Of a stretch of DNA of 64,000 nucleotides, positions 43,354-53,985 are shown piece by piece; the first letter of the stretch is position 1, and each line of letters opens with the position of its first letter. The notes beneath the pieces were generated by a model. The model did not search any database. It saw only the letters and a program-made list of their open reading frames with translations, and was not told the DNA's origin. This DNA comes from Pseudomonas sp. RC10 (GTDB lineage: Bacteria; Pseudomonadota; Gammaproteobacteria; Pseudomonadales; Pseudomonadaceae), in contig NZ_CP151650.1 in the NCBI RefSeq assembly GCF_038397775.1, positions 1,550,001 to 1,614,000 of the forward strand, in the 5' to 3' direction. A program made the translations under genes and the position numbers.

Positions 43354-45995
43354 TAGCGTTTCACCAATCCAGTCAGGCCGCCCGCGATAAGGGCGGCAGT
43401 GTCTGCCAGTGCCACCAGCGGATCGAGTCCTGCGGGCACGGCCATATAACGAGGTTCCCAGTCAGGCTGGAATTTGTCTTTGAAACGACGCAGGCCCTGG
43501 AAGTTGTAGAGTTGCTCGCCGCGACTGAACACCATCGAACCCAAACGCTGGGTCAAGGGCGCCCCACGCCGAGGTTGCAGACCTGACAACGGCACCATAC
43601 CCAGGCTGAAGCGGGCGTAGCCTTCCTTTTTATAATGAAGAATCAGGCCGACCATCATGAATTCCATGGTCAGCTTCGGTGCGTCGGGGTGCGAGCGCAT
43701 CAAGTCCAGACTGGCGAGATCCTGTCGGGATGTTTCCAGCAGGTTCGAAAACGCCACGGGCTTGCCTTGGAAGTGAACGATGGCGATGCGGAAATGCTTG
43801 AGGTAATCCAGGCTGAAGCGGCCCAGCGAGAACCCTTTTTCCCGTACGTTCTTGCCCGTGAGCCAGGCATCGGAAATCACTTTCAGCTCATCCATTGGCG
43901 CTTGGCCGACTTCATAGATTTCCAGTGACAGACCGTCGCGACCACCCCGATTCCAGGTGTAGCGCAGGTCCTTCATCTCCTTGCCTTTGGCTTCGATGTC
44001 GAACGCGTGCAGGTTGACCCGGGCCTCTTCGCCTAACTTGATCGCCGTCAGACCGATGTCCATGTAGAACGGCAGGTTCTCGGCACGCACCTGATAAAAC
44101 ACAGGCCGGGCGTGATGCACGTCGCAGAGGTCGCGGAATTGCCAGATCAGCTCGGCGCGTTGTTGGGTCGGGCCGATAGGGTCATACAACGCCACCAGAC
44201 TGCGGCCGCGGTGGGCGTACATGAGAAACGCGTTGCCATCCGGGTGCAGCAAGACAGCCTTGTCGCCTGTCAGCACCAACCCGCCGTCTGGCTGATTGGA
44301 CGCTTTGATGATTTCGGCGGCCTTGGCCAGCTGCGCTTCATCCGGCAGATCGATCTGCGGGCGGGCAGTGCGCAGCAGCCACGTCAACGAAACGATCACC
44401 AGCAGCACCGCACTGCCGAGTGCCGAGCGCAGACCTCGCGGGGCATCGGCGTCGAGGGTGAATTGCCACCACAGCTGATGGCTGTAGGGCACGTCTTGAT
44501 AGGCGAACAGCAGCAGCCAGAACGAAGCCCCCAGCACGCAGATGCTCGCCACCAGATACAGGGGCGAAAAAGGCAGTTCGAACAAGCGGCTCGGTCGGTA
44601 GAACGAACGACGGAAGATGGCGAGCAGACACGCCGTCAGCAGCAGAAGGCTGGCTTCCGCCCAGTCGAAGCCTTTAAGGATCGACAGGATTGAACCCACG
44701 AACAGCAGAATAGTGGTCAACATCCAGGCCGCTGACAGTCGCCGACGCAGGCCTTGCGCGAGCAACAGGCAGAGCACGCCGATCAGGCTGGCACCGAAGT
44801 GGGACGCGTCGATCAGCCGATGCGGGATCAGAAAGCCCAGGCTTTCCAGTCGTGTGTCGATTTCAGGGGTCGCACCGGAAAACAGCAGCACGACGCCCGA
44901 GAGAAACACCAACAAGGCCAGGATCGGTGCGCCAAGGCCTGAAGCGACGCGCATGGCCTGACGCGCGAACAGGAAGCGCTTGGCCTCGCTGAACAGCAGC
45001 ACCAGACACGCGATCAACAGCGGCAGGACCACGTAGATCAGGCGATACAGGAGCAGAGCTGCCGCGAGGGGAGCCGCGCCCAATTCATCAGCAAAAGCGG
45101 CGAGCAGAATCGCTTCGAACACGCCCACACCACCGGGAACATGGCTGAGCACGCCTGCGGCCAGTGCCAGCAGGTACACCAATAGAAATGCACCAAAAGG
45201 CGGCGCGGACGGTAGCAGCAGATACAAAACGGCAGCCGCAGCGGCGACGTCCAGCGCCGTAATCACCAGTTGCATCAGTGTCAGGCGCAGACCCGGCAGA
45301 CGCAGAGTGCGACGGCCCGCGCGCACTAGCAAGTTGTGTGGGATGGTCTGTTCCGGGAGACGGCGACGATAGACCGCCACCCCGATGATCAGGCTCAGCG
45401 CGAGGACAGCGACGGCGATTGTCGCCAGTACCGGGACAGACAAATGCAACGCAAGGGAGGCAGCAGGCAGGTCGCTTAACATTGCCAATGCCGCCAATGG
45501 TGGAAGCGCGCACCCGAGCGAGAGGCTGGCAAATAGCGTCATGTGCGCCACTTCGCCTGCGCCGAGTCCCAGGCGAGAGTACAGGCGATACCTCACAGAG
45601 CCGCCGGAAAGCATCGACAGACCAACCGCATTGCCGATGGCGAAGGCACAAAACCCGCCCATCACCAACGACTTGGGTGGCAGTTCCACATTGGCGTATT
45701 TACTAGCGGACCATTCATAGCCCAGCAAAATGGTAAAACCGATGACCGTTGCCAGAACAGCGCCTGCCAGAGAGGGCATTGGCACGCTAAGGAGCGAATC
45801 TTGCAGCGCGTAAATGTCAAGTTCAGTCAGCATGTGCCGACAGGCGATCAATGCGAGGGCGAACAGGATAATGGTGACAGCCAGCCCGATAGGTTGACGA
45901 TATTTGCTCACCAGTTCGCGAACACGCAGTCGGGCAGGAGGAGCCGGAGGGGTTTCCGGGACTGCTTCATTTGAGTCGGACGGGTTGGCGCGCAT
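43353..45995 (-). CDS. mprF: Aminoacyl-phosphatidylglycerol synthase/flippase MprF
   Basis: An 880-residue integral membrane protein. About fourteen helices fill the first 530 residues. The C-terminal DUF2156 domain (LVLTGDKAVLLHPDGNAFLMYAHRGRSLVALYDPIG onwards) transfers alanine or lysine from tRNA to phosphatidylglycerol and lowers the negative surface charge, which gives resistance to cationic peptides. The Pseudomonas enzyme uses alanine. The ATG at 45995 follows AAGGAG. It is the first gene of a two-gene unit with the AcvB/VirJ-like hydrolase. Confidence 0.94.
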   Translation of the reverse strand: MRANPSDSNEAVPETPPAPPARLRVRELVSKYRQPIGLAVTIILFALALIACRHMLTELDIYALQDSLLSVPMPSLAGAVLATVIGFTILLGYEWSASKYANVELPPKSLVMGGFCAFAIGNAVGLSMLSGGSVRYRLYSRLGLGAGEVAHMTLFASLSLGCALPPLAALAMLSDLPAASLALHLSVPVLATIAVAVLALSLIIGVAVYRRRLPEQTIPHNLLVRAGRRTLRLPGLRLTLMQLVITALDVAAAAAVLYLLLPSAPPFGAFLLVYLLALAAGVLSHVPGGVGVFEAILLAAFADELGAAPLAAALLLYRLIYVVLPLLIACLVLLFSEAKRFLFARQAMRVASGLGAPILALLVFLSGVVLLFSGATPEIDTRLESLGFLIPHRLIDASHFGASLIGVLCLLLAQGLRRRLSAAWMLTTILLFVGSILSILKGFDWAEASLLLLTACLLAIFRRSFYRPSRLFELPFSPLYLVASICVLGASFWLLLFAYQDVPYSHQLWWQFTLDADAPRGLRSALGSAVLLVIVSLTWLLRTARPQIDLPDEAQLAKAAEIIKASNQPDGGLVLTGDKAVLLHPDGNAFLMYAHRGRSLVALYDPIGPTQQRAELIWQFRDLCDVHHARPVFYQVRAENLPFYMDIGLTAIKLGEEARVNLHAFDIEAKGKEMKDLRYTWNRGGRDGLSLEIYEVGQAPMDELKVISDAWLTGKNVREKGFSLGRFSLDYLKHFRIAIVHFQGKPVAFSNLLETSRQDLASLDLMRSHPDAPKLTMEFMMVGLILHYKKEGYARFSLGMVPLSGLQPRRGAPLTQRLGSMVFSRGEQLYNFQGLRRFKDKFQPDWEPRYMAVPAGLDPLVALADTAALIAGGLTGLVKR

Positions 45996-46326
45996 CAATC
46001 ACTCCTTGGATCGTGCGCGACAGAATGGGGGTATACAGCCAAGTTACCAATCCCTACGCAAAAAATAATTCAGGATGTTAGCGCTTCAACGTCTAACGGG
46101 CGAATACGGCAGCGACCTCTCGTGACCCTTGAGTCTAGTTTCGGTTGTTCCTAAACGTATCGGCAAAAGGCACAAATTCTGTCGCGACCGGCAACATACG
46201 GTAACAAACCGATAAAGACCAATCGGCTATGACAATGTGATGTGACAGCCAAATACCTATGCTGTTCGGCCCTTTTCGTCAGGGCAAAAAAAAGGCCACT
46301 CTTTCGAGTAGCCTTCTTTATAACGT
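45996..46326. other. Gap between mprF and the tRNA genes
   Basis: About 330 bases. The part next to the tRNA contains its terminator. The rest must hold the mprF promoter; I see no gene or clear site in it. Confidence 0.5.
46286..46319 (-). terminator. Terminator after tRNA-fMet copy 1
   Basis: AAGGCCACTC and GAGTAGCCTT form a stem with one mismatch and A-runs, so the minus strand ends in a T-run. It lies 8 bases past the tRNA. Confidence 0.8.
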
Positions 46327-46403
<77 letters not shown>

Positions 46404-46605
46404 TCTGTGAGGCGGCATTCTACAGCCGATCGACGAGGTGTCAACCTTTAAACTCCATGATCGACAAAATAACCACAATTTCACGGCGGCATGCGTAACT
46501 CGCGGTCAGACAAGGCTTTTATCTCGACGGCGCCGCAGGGCAGGGCGCCATCATTGATGAAAGATATTTCACTAAGATGAACGCAGATAATTTTCTCACG
46601 CGCAC

Positions 46606-46635
46606 AAAAAAGCCACTCTGTTGAGTGGCTTTTTT
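46606..46635 (-). terminator. Terminator after tRNA-fMet copy 2
   Basis: AAAAAAGCCACTC against GAGTGGCTTTTTT is a perfect stem that gives a T-run on the minus strand, 6 bases past the tRNA. Confidence 0.88.
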
Positions 46636-46641
46636 GATGTT

Positions 46642-46718
<77 letters not shown>

Positions 46719-46966
46719 TCTGTGAGGCGGCATTCTACAGAGGAACGGCATGGTGTCAAGCTCATGACGGAAAAAAGTGCTTTTTCTTCAAAAGCTTAGC
46801 GCCGGGCATGCAACGGCTTTGTACCTCTGGGGCAGGCTGGGCGGGCGTGTCAGCCCGATTGCGGTCGTACCTCAACCGGTTGAATCTCAGGTGCTTGCGC
46901 TGCAAGAAGTGTCAGAAGGATGCGTGAGTGAGATACTGGCGGACCGTTTTCCTACGACCGCATGTC

Positions 46967-48025
46967 ATGCCGCAGCGCAAAATCATCCATATCGACTGTG
47001 ACTGCTTCTATGCCGCCATTGAGATGCGCGACGACCCCAACCTGGCGGGCAAGCCGTTGGCCGTGGGCGGTTCTGCGGATCGGCGCGGCGTCATTGCGAC
47101 GTGTAATTACGAAGCCCGGGCTTACGGTGTACGGTCTGCGATGTCTTCGCGGCATGCGCTGTCGCTATGCCCCGACCTGACCATCGTCAAGCCGCGAATG
47201 GACGCCTATAAAGAAGCATCAAAGGAAATTCACACGATCTTTCGCGATTACACGGACCTGATCGAACCGCTGTCGTTGGACGAGGCCTATCTGGATGTTT
47301 CCGAGTGCAGTCATTTCGGTGGCAGCGCGACCCGAATCGCCCAGGATATTCGTCGGCGAGTTTCCAACCAACTGCACATCACGGTGTCTGCTGGCGTGGC
47401 GCCCAATAAATTCCTTGCCAAAATTGCCAGTGATTGGCGGAAACCCAACGGCTTGTTCGTCATCACGCCGGATCAGGTAGAGGATTTTGTCGCGGAGTTG
47501 CCGGTGTCCAAGCTGCACGGGGTGGGGAAGGTGACCGCTGACAAGCTCGGGCGGTCAGGGATCATCAGTTGTTCAGACCTGCGTGGCTGGAGCAAGCTGG
47601 CGCTGGTGCGCGAGTTTGGCTCTTTCGGTGAGCGGTTGTGGAATCTGGCTCACGGCATTGATGAACGTCCGGTGCAGAACGACAGCCGTCGCCAATCGGT
47701 GAGTGTGGAAAACACCTACGACACCGATCTGCCCGATTTGGCGAGTTGCCTGGAAAAGCTTCCGGCTTTATTGGAAAACCTTAATGGACGCATCGCACGC
47801 ATCGAGACCCTGTATCGACCAGGCAAGCCGTTTGTAAAAGTGAAATTTCATGATTTCACGCAGACCACTCTCGAACAGGCAGGAGCGGGCAGGGATCTGG
47901 AAAGCTACGAGCAGTTGCTAACCCAGGCGTTCGCACGCGGCGATAAACCGGTGCGATTGCTGGGAATCGGGGTGCGCCTGCACGACTTGCGAAGCGCCCA
48001 TGAACAGTTGCAGCTGTTCGACTGA
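46967..48025 (+). CDS. dinB: DNA polymerase IV
   Basis: A 352-residue Y-family translesion polymerase. The N-terminal IIHIDCDCFYAAIEM has catalytic D10. The second acidic motif is PLSLDEAYLDVSE. Thumb and little-finger domains follow (KLHGVGKVTADKLGRSGI). The ATG at 46967 gives the usual start MPQRK. No LexA box is obvious in the 250 bases upstream. The next gene is convergent. Confidence 0.95.
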   Translation: MPQRKIIHIDCDCFYAAIEMRDDPNLAGKPLAVGGSADRRGVIATCNYEARAYGVRSAMSSRHALSLCPDLTIVKPRMDAYKEASKEIHTIFRDYTDLIEPLSLDEAYLDVSECSHFGGSATRIAQDIRRRVSNQLHITVSAGVAPNKFLAKIASDWRKPNGLFVITPDQVEDFVAELPVSKLHGVGKVTADKLGRSGIISCSDLRGWSKLALVREFGSFGERLWNLAHGIDERPVQNDSRRQSVSVENTYDTDLPDLASCLEKLPALLENLNGRIARIETLYRPGKPFVKVKFHDFTQTTLEQAGAGRDLESYEQLLTQAFARGDKPVRLLGIGVRLHDLRSAHEQLQLFD

Positions 48026-48033
48026 GCTCAGGG

Positions 48034-48990
48034 TTATTCGCGGCCCGCCGGTACGGCGACCAGTCGGCCAGCATCCTTGGCCAACGAACGCAAAAACTCA
48101 TGCTGCAACTGCGGATCGTTGCGGGTCATTTCGATCAGCGACTGTTCCAGATCGCTGGCTTCTTCTTCCAGCCCCAGTTCAGACAGACGCTTGACCCGGT
48201 GGACCCACTGGCTCACTTCGTCATCTTCCAGGTCGTCGTAGATCAAACCGTGCGCTTCAATCAACTTGCCGCGCAAGGATTTACTCAGCGGCAGGCTTGC
48301 AACGCCTTGCACGCTGGATGCGTCGTCCTGAACCTTCAGGCCCAGTTGCGTCACGTGGCTCAGGTCTTGTTCGGCGAACGGGCTGTCTAACAGGTTGATC
48401 CGCAGCACACCGTTACGGTCGGTGTTCAGCTCGTTGGTGTCCCTTCCAGACTTGATTTCAACCGGGCTTTCGCTCCAGGGCAGGCTGGTATGCTCGACCC
48501 GGTGATCCCGCTGAACCTCATCGATGCCGGCCAGGTTTTGCTGGGCTCGACCGTGGGAGGGGGCGTTCATGAACGGGTTGATGCCCGCGATACCGTAACT
48601 CAACCAGTCTTTAGTGACGCTGTCCGGCAGGCTGCCGAACGTTAGCACGTTCACGACATTCGCTCCGACGCCAGCGACGATCGCCACGGCACCCAAGGGG
48701 ATTTCGTAAATTTCGCGCCAAGGTTGATACGGCGTGTACCGGTCGTAATGACGGGTCACGTCGTATTCAGTGATGTCGAAGGTTTTAAGTTCGTGAATCC
48801 GGATTCGACGTTGCGGCAACTCAAGGGTCTTGGGTTCACCCACGTCGATTTGAAAACTGTGATCGAGCAGTTTGCGGTCAATGCGCTCTTCGTGTTCGCT
48901 GCGTTGAGACAAATGATTGGCGCAACCGCTGACGAGCAGGCTGCCGCACAACGCGGCGCCCGCGAGGCTTGTGGAACTTCGCTTGAACAT
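48034..48990 (-). CDS. Lipoprotein of unknown function beside dinB
   Basis: A 318-residue lipoprotein; the signal ends in LLVSGC (C23). The mature part has two glycine/hydrophobic stretches (YEIPLGAVAIVAGVGANVVNVLTFGSL) that could touch the membrane. The C-terminal third is a charged helical region. I do not recognise the family. The start at 48990 is the first that gives a good lipobox; upstream in-frame codons would put charged, Cys-rich text before it. It lies downstream of proS on the same strand, 73 bases after its stop codon. Confidence 0.75.
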   Translation of the reverse strand: MFKRSSTSLAGAALCGSLLVSGCANHLSQRSEHEERIDRKLLDHSFQIDVGEPKTLELPQRRIRIHELKTFDITEYDVTRHYDRYTPYQPWREIYEIPLGAVAIVAGVGANVVNVLTFGSLPDSVTKDWLSYGIAGINPFMNAPSHGRAQQNLAGIDEVQRDHRVEHTSLPWSESPVEIKSGRDTNELNTDRNGVLRINLLDSPFAEQDLSHVTQLGLKVQDDASSVQGVASLPLSKSLRGKLIEAHGLIYDDLEDDEVSQWVHRVKRLSELGLEEEASDLEQSLIEMTRNDPQLQHEFLRSLAKDAGRLVAVPAGRE

Positions 48991-49063
48991 GAGATCTCTT
49001 GGTGCAGGTAAGGCAGAACAGGCCGCTGAAAGCGCGCCCCAATAAAGCGGGCGCGCCGTCGGC

Positions 49064-50779
49064 TCAGCGATTGATACGGCCTTTGATGAAGGACAGCACG
49101 TCAGCAACTGGCAGGGCCTGAGCTTCAGGCTCGGTGCGGCTTTTATATTCCAGATTGCCTTCGGCCAGACCGCGGTCACTGACCACGATGCGATGGGGAA
49201 TACCGATCAGCTCCATGTCCGCGAATTTGATGCCCGGGCTGGTTTTCTTGTCACGGTCGTCCAGCAGCACTTCGAAGCCAGCGGCGGTCAGTTCGGCGTA
49301 CAGCTTGTCGGTGGCTTCACGCACTGCTTCGGTTTCGTAACGCAGCGGAACCAGTGCAATCTGGAAAGGCGCCAGTGCGTCGCTCCAGATAATGCCGTTT
49401 TCGTCATTGTTCTGCTCAATGGCAGCCGCCACCACGCGAGAGACGCCGATGCCGTAGCAGCCCATCGCCAGCGTGACCGGTTTGCCGTTTTCGCCCAGCA
49501 CCTGGCACTTCATCGCGTCGCTGTATTTGGTGCCCAGCTGGAAGATGTGACCCACTTCGATACCGCGCTTGATGATCACCTTCCCCTGGCCATCCGGGCT
49601 TGGGTCGCCTTCAACGACATTGCGCAGGTCCGCGACTTCCGGAACAGGCAGATCCCGTTCCCAGTTCACGCCGAAATAGTGCTTGTCGTCGATGTTCGCG
49701 CCAATGCCGAAATCGCTCATCAATTCAACCGAGCGGTCGATGATGATAGGCAGTGGCAGGTTCAACGGGCCGAGCGAGCCCGCGCCTGCACCAATGGCAT
49801 CACGCAGCTCAGCTTCGCTGGCCATGACCAGAGGGCTGGCCACCAACGGGTGGTTCGAAGCTTTGATCTCATTGAGCTCGTGGTCGCCACGGACGATCAG
49901 TGCAATCAACTTGCCTTCTTCTGCGGCGTGAACCACCAGCGTCTTCACGGTTTTTTCGATGGCCAGGCCGAACTGTTCAACCAGCGCAGCGATGGTCTTG
50001 GCGTTCGGTGTGTCCACCAGGCGCAGCTCTTCGGTGGCTGCCGCGCGGGATTTCTCCCGTGGAACCGCTTCCGCCTTCTCGATATTGGCTGCGTAATCGG
50101 AGCTGTCGCTGAACACGATGTCGTCTTCGCCGGATTCGGCGAGCACGTGGAACTCATGGGAACCGGCGCCGCCGATCGAGCCGTTGTCAGCCACCACTGG
50201 GCGGAAGTCCAGACCCAGGCGAGAGAACACGTTGCTGTACGCCTGGTGCATGCGGTCGTAGGTTTCCTGCAGGGAGTCCTGGGTCGCATGGAACGAGTAG
50301 GCGTCTTTCATGATGAACTCACGGCCGCGCATCAAACCGAAGCGTGGGCGGATTTCGTCACGGAATTTGGTCTGGATCTGGTACATGTTGATCGGCAGCT
50401 GTTTATAGCTGCTCAACTCGTTGCGAGCCAGGTCGGTGATGACTTCTTCGTGGGTCGGGCCGGCGCAGAAATCACGATCGTGTCGGTCTTTAAGGCGCAG
50501 CAGCTCAGGGCCGTACTGCTCCCAGCGACCGGATTCCTGCCACAACTCGGCGGGCTGGATACCGGGCATCAGAACTTCCAGTGCACCGGCCGAGTTCATT
50601 TCTTCACGAACGACCGCCTCAACCTTGCGCAATACACGCAGACCCATGGGCAGCCAGGTGTAAAGACCCGAGGCGAGCTTGCGAATCATGCCGGCACGAA
50701 GCATCAGCTGGTGGCTGATCACGACCGCATCGTTTGGCGTTTCTTTTTGTGTGGCGAGCAAATATTGACTGGTACGCAT
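49064..50779 (-). CDS. proS: Prolyl-tRNA synthetase
   Basis: A 571-residue class II synthetase of the bacterial type. The catalytic motif 1-3 region contains [43 protein letters not shown] and the late [10 protein letters not shown]. The insertion (editing) domain that removes misacylated Ala-tRNA is present (about 225-400). The anticodon-binding domain ends the protein. The ATG at 50779 gives the standard length; a longer upstream frame is not supported. It is upstream of the unknown lipoprotein gene on the same strand. Confidence 0.97.
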   Translation of the reverse strand: MRTSQYLLATQKETPNDAVVISHQLMLRAGMIRKLASGLYTWLPMGLRVLRKVEAVVREEMNSAGALEVLMPGIQPAELWQESGRWEQYGPELLRLKDRHDRDFCAGPTHEEVITDLARNELSSYKQLPINMYQIQTKFRDEIRPRFGLMRGREFIMKDAYSFHATQDSLQETYDRMHQAYSNVFSRLGLDFRPVVADNGSIGGAGSHEFHVLAESGEDDIVFSDSSDYAANIEKAEAVPREKSRAAATEELRLVDTPNAKTIAALVEQFGLAIEKTVKTLVVHAAEEGKLIALIVRGDHELNEIKASNHPLVASPLVMASEAELRDAIGAGAGSLGPLNLPLPIIIDRSVELMSDFGIGANIDDKHYFGVNWERDLPVPEVADLRNVVEGDPSPDGQGKVIIKRGIEVGHIFQLGTKYSDAMKCQVLGENGKPVTLAMGCYGIGVSRVVAAAIEQNNDENGIIWSDALAPFQIALVPLRYETEAVREATDKLYAELTAAGFEVLLDDRDKKTSPGIKFADMELIGIPHRIVVSDRGLAEGNLEYKSRTEPEAQALPVADVLSFIKGRINR

Positions 50780-50898
50780 GGTCGGCCGTTGTCGGTTGCT
50801 GTGACTGGGAAATGACCTGGCATTGTACGGGGGTGATACGGTCGAGTACAGGGCGAGAGGGCGGCAGTGAGGCTCGGATGGATGCTTTCGTACAAATG

Positions 50899-50927
50899 AA
50901 AAAGCCCGGCGCTGGGCCGGGCTTTTC
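50899..50927 (-). terminator. Terminator after the OprD-family gene
   Basis: AAAAGCCCGGC and GCCGGGCTTTT form a perfect eleven-base stem. On the minus strand it ends in a T-run, just downstream of the porin gene and upstream of proS. Confidence 0.9.
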
Positions 50928-50979
50928 GGATTTTCGGTAATGACTTGCGTCGCGATTCGGTAAGGAATCGCTTCGCGAA

Positions 50980-52305
50980 TTACAGAACCGAAATCGGGTA
51001 GTCGACGATCAGACGGAACTCGTCCACGTTGCCTTCGGCCTGGTCGCCGTTTGCACGGTGCCATGCTTGACGGATACGGAACGACAGGTCTTTCGCAGGA
51101 CCGGTCTGTACTACGTACTTGGCCTCGAAGTTGGTCTCGTGGTGTTTGCCATCTGGACCGTAACCGTAAGCCTGGTATGGGCTGCCAGCGTCGATCTTGG
51201 TGCCGTCGATGTCTTTACCGTTGATGTAACGGGTCATGAAGCTCAGACCAGGTACGCCGTACGGAGCCATGTTCAGGTCGTAGCGAGCTTGCCAGGATTT
51301 CTCACCAGGACCGTTAAAGTCGGAGTACTGGATGGAGTTGGCCAGGAAGATCGAGTCGCCACCGCGGTTGTTGTCGCCGATACCGATGTAGTCGAACGGC
51401 GTGTTGCCGTTAACTTTCTGGAAGGCCACGGTCACAGTGTGAGCTGCCAGGAAAGAGTAGGCGGCGGACAGCGAGAACGTGTTGTTCGTGATATCGCCAG
51501 CTTTTTTGCTGCCGGTATCCGAGGTGTTGTAGTAGTTGAAGTCGAAGGCCAGGGACTGGTCATCGGTCAACGGCAGGGCGTAGTTCACGTTGCCGTAGTA
51601 CTGGTTCCACACGTCTTCCAGTTTGTTGTAGTAGAACGCAACACCCAGGTTGTCGGTAACCGCGTATTTACCGCCGCCGAAAGTAGCGGACTTGGAGGTC
51701 ACGCCAGCGTAGGTTGCCCAGATTTCGCCGTCACGGTTGGTTTCGTCCTGGCTGGTGCCGGAGTAGAAACGACCAGCTTCAACGTCAAGACCCTTGATTT
51801 CGCTGCTCTGCAAGGTCAGACCGCTGGCAGTTTGTGGCAACAGACGGGAACCGCCTACTGCGAACACTGGGTTCTGAGGTTGCATGTCACCGACTTTCAG
51901 TTCGGTTTTCGAAACGCGGAACTTAACAGCGCCACCGGCTTTGCCGAAGCTGTCGTGGTTGTGGCCATCTGCGTCAGTCGACAGGTTGCCCGAACCGGAG
52001 TATTTGTCGGAGCCGTCCAGCTTGAAGCCAGCGTAACCGAATGCGTCGATACCAACACCGATCAGACCTTGGGTGTAACCGGAGCTGAAGTTGCCCCAGA
52101 AACCTTGGGTCCAGTCTTTGTCGTCTACAGCGCCGCCTGTTTTGTTGCGGTTGTAGTAGTAGTTGCGGGCTTTGACGTCCAGCTTGCTACCTTCAACAAA
52201 ACCAGTGGCTTCGGACTGGTCGCTTACGAATGCCGCAGCCGATGCCAATTGGGTGCTGGCCGCAGTAACTGCCAGTGCGATTGCGCTCCACTTCATCACT
52301 CTCAT
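50980..52305 (-). CDS. OprD-family outer-membrane porin
   Basis: A 441-residue porin with signal peptide (about 1-24, ending ASAAA) and the OprD opening ([23 protein letters not shown]). It contains [25 protein letters not shown] and ends in YPISVL. Family members carry basic amino acids, small carboxylates or carbapenems across the outer membrane. The ATG at 52305 has AGGAG ten bases upstream. It is the PA0958 (oprD) position beside proS, but sequence alone does not show which OprD subtype it is. Confidence 0.9.
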   Translation of the reverse strand: MRVMKWSAIALAVTAASTQLASAAAFVSDQSEATGFVEGSKLDVKARNYYYNRNKTGGAVDDKDWTQGFWGNFSSGYTQGLIGVGIDAFGYAGFKLDGSDKYSGSGNLSTDADGHNHDSFGKAGGAVKFRVSKTELKVGDMQPQNPVFAVGGSRLLPQTASGLTLQSSEIKGLDVEAGRFYSGTSQDETNRDGEIWATYAGVTSKSATFGGGKYAVTDNLGVAFYYNKLEDVWNQYYGNVNYALPLTDDQSLAFDFNYYNTSDTGSKKAGDITNNTFSLSAAYSFLAAHTVTVAFQKVNGNTPFDYIGIGDNNRGGDSIFLANSIQYSDFNGPGEKSWQARYDLNMAPYGVPGLSFMTRYINGKDIDGTKIDAGSPYQAYGYGPDGKHHETNFEAKYVVQTGPAKDLSFRIRQAWHRANGDQAEGNVDEFRLIVDYPISVL

Positions 52306-53304
52306 CGTGACTTTGCTCCTTTGGTTTTAAGAAGAGTACCGCCGTTCACCTGTTTTTTTATCTGAACGGCTCTTTCTTTTTGGTGTCGGCGAAACTTATA
52401 TCACGCTGACATTATTGGCGATAGTTACAAACCTATCCTTTCAAATTCTTTACGGCCATGTCGCAAAACAGCTCTGTCCATGTCGCTACTGAACAGCTCC
52501 TTGTCTTTAAGACGTTCAACTACCGCAGTACTTTTCGACTGTCGGAATGCCCCCTCTGCAGTCAGAGCCATTCCGTCCCGTCGAGCGCCCCCAGAAGCAT
52601 GCTCGCCATTTTCATCTCGACCGACGCTTCAGGTCTTGACCGCCTGACTTTTCGATCCTGTGTGTGACAAAGCAACAACCATGCTCAAAGTTCCCTTTTC
52701 TGTGAAAAAAATGTCCATGGGCACGCAAACACTTACGATTTATCCTGTAACCTCTTGTTTTTTCAAGGCTTAAAAAATTTCCAAAAATGCGCTTGTGGGC
52801 GATGTTCACATGAGGTTACCGCCTGAAAATGTCACTGGCGTTACCTGTTACCGTCATGAAGTGGGTAAAACGCGGATAAGTCTTACAAGAACTGTCCGCA
52901 GAGTGAGTCGTTTTGGTGCATCGGCGCGAGCCTTCGCCTGAATTTAGTACGTTCGTCCTCGATGCTTTGACGGCTCGTCCAGAAAGTCAACGTAGTGGGT
53001 GAGCTCATTTGGTCAAGCGCTTGAATTGGAAGGCATAGCCCCTGGTTTTATTGGGCTGAGCGGCACCTTCGCATCATGAGCAGGGTGCCTCTTATCAGTG
53101 CGCGGGGAGCGAAAGCGACCAATGCAGGTGCGGGGCGTTCGGGTGGCAACGGTGATTCAAAACCAACACTAATCCCGCAAAGTGGGCGGGAAGAGCATGC
53201 TGGCGTGATTTGCACAGTATTCCCGAGTATCCTGCTCGGTATCGAAAGGTGGGTTGGGTAAGTCCTGCGCACTAAAAGCTAACCCGGCGATCAGGAGTTC
53301 ATGC
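52306..53304. other. One-kilobase gap without a supported gene
   Basis: The stretch next to the porin gene is AT-rich and holds its promoter region; the rest is more GC-rich. A small minus-strand frame of about 74 residues (53048-53272) has no recognised family. A hairpin CCCGC...GCGGG lies near 53178. I see no terminator pair that would define an RNA gene. Confidence 0.5.
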
Positions 53305-53742
53305 GTGTTTGTTCTGGATCAACGTTTATTGCAGGACACCTTACCGGTAGGGGACTTTCCCCTGTGTCGGTTGCTGCTGTCGAATGACGCGCAATATCCT
53401 TGGTTCATCCTGGTCCCGCGCAGAGCGGATATAAGTGAAGTGTTTCAGTTGTCGGATGACGAACAATTACAGCTGTGGAAAGAGACGACGGCGTTGTCCA
53501 GAATGCTTCAACAGCTATTCCATGCTGACAAGATGAACATCGCTGCGCTGGGAAATGTTGTCAGTCAGCTGCACATGCACGTGATCGTACGCCTTAAGAG
53601 TGATGTTGCCTGGCCAGCCCCTGTTTGGGGCAAGCACCCCGGCGTACCTTATACCCATGAGCAGGCAACTGGCGTGATCGCCCAGTTGAAAGCGGCGCTC
53701 GCACATGATCTTTCCTTCGTGGAGGTGCCCCGTGACGCTTGA
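53305..53742 (+). CDS. HIT-domain protein
   Basis: A 145-residue HIT-superfamily protein. It begins [26 protein letters not shown] and contains [16 protein letters not shown]. The HIT triad region is QLHMHVIVR: it has the first two histidines (HxH) but V in place of the third, as in some HIT subfamilies. HIT proteins hydrolyse nucleotide-linked substrates. The GTG start at 53305 has AGGAG upstream. Its end overlaps slyX. It sits in the PA0959 position. Confidence 0.83.
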   Translation: MFVLDQRLLQDTLPVGDFPLCRLLLSNDAQYPWFILVPRRADISEVFQLSDDEQLQLWKETTALSRMLQQLFHADKMNIAALGNVVSQLHMHVIVRLKSDVAWPAPVWGKHPGVPYTHEQATGVIAQLKAALAHDLSFVEVPRDA

Positions 53743-53938
53743 AGACCGGGTGATGGATCTGGAAAGCCGCCTGGCGTTTCAGGATGACACGATTCAGGCG
53801 CTGAACGATGTGCTGGTGACTCAGCAGCGCAGTCTTGAGCGCATGCAGCTGCAGATGGCGGCCTTGATCAAGCGTCAGGAAGAAATGAGTGGGCAATTCG
53901 GCGCATTCGAGGAAGAAGCGCCTCCCCCTCATTATTAA
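53732..53938 (+). CDS. slyX: SlyX family protein
   Basis: A 68-residue heptad-repeat protein ([47 protein letters not shown]). It matches SlyX, a short coiled-coil protein of unknown function. The start is GTG at 53732, overlapping the HIT gene by 11 bases, so the two are coupled. Confidence 0.9.
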   Translation: MTLEDRVMDLESRLAFQDDTIQALNDVLVTQQRSLERMQLQMAALIKRQEEMSGQFGAFEEEAPPPHY

Positions 53939-53942
53939 GAGC

Positions 53943-53975
53943 AAAAAAAACCGCGCCCTGGAGCGCGGTTTTTTT
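53943..53975. terminator. Two-way terminator, slyX and cold-shock genes
   Basis: AAAAAACCGCGC and GCGCGGTTTTTT form a strong stem with A and T runs, between the convergent slyX and membrane cold-shock genes. Confidence 0.93.
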
Positions 53976-53985
53976 ATGCCAGTGG

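Noticed and set aside
49193..50815. Plus-strand open frame of 540 residues opposite proS
   Set aside because: Antisense to prolyl-tRNA synthetase; no domain or ribosome site.
53048..53272. Minus-strand frame of 74 residues in the one-kilobase gap
   Set aside because: No known family or convincing start; mentioned with the gap but not called.
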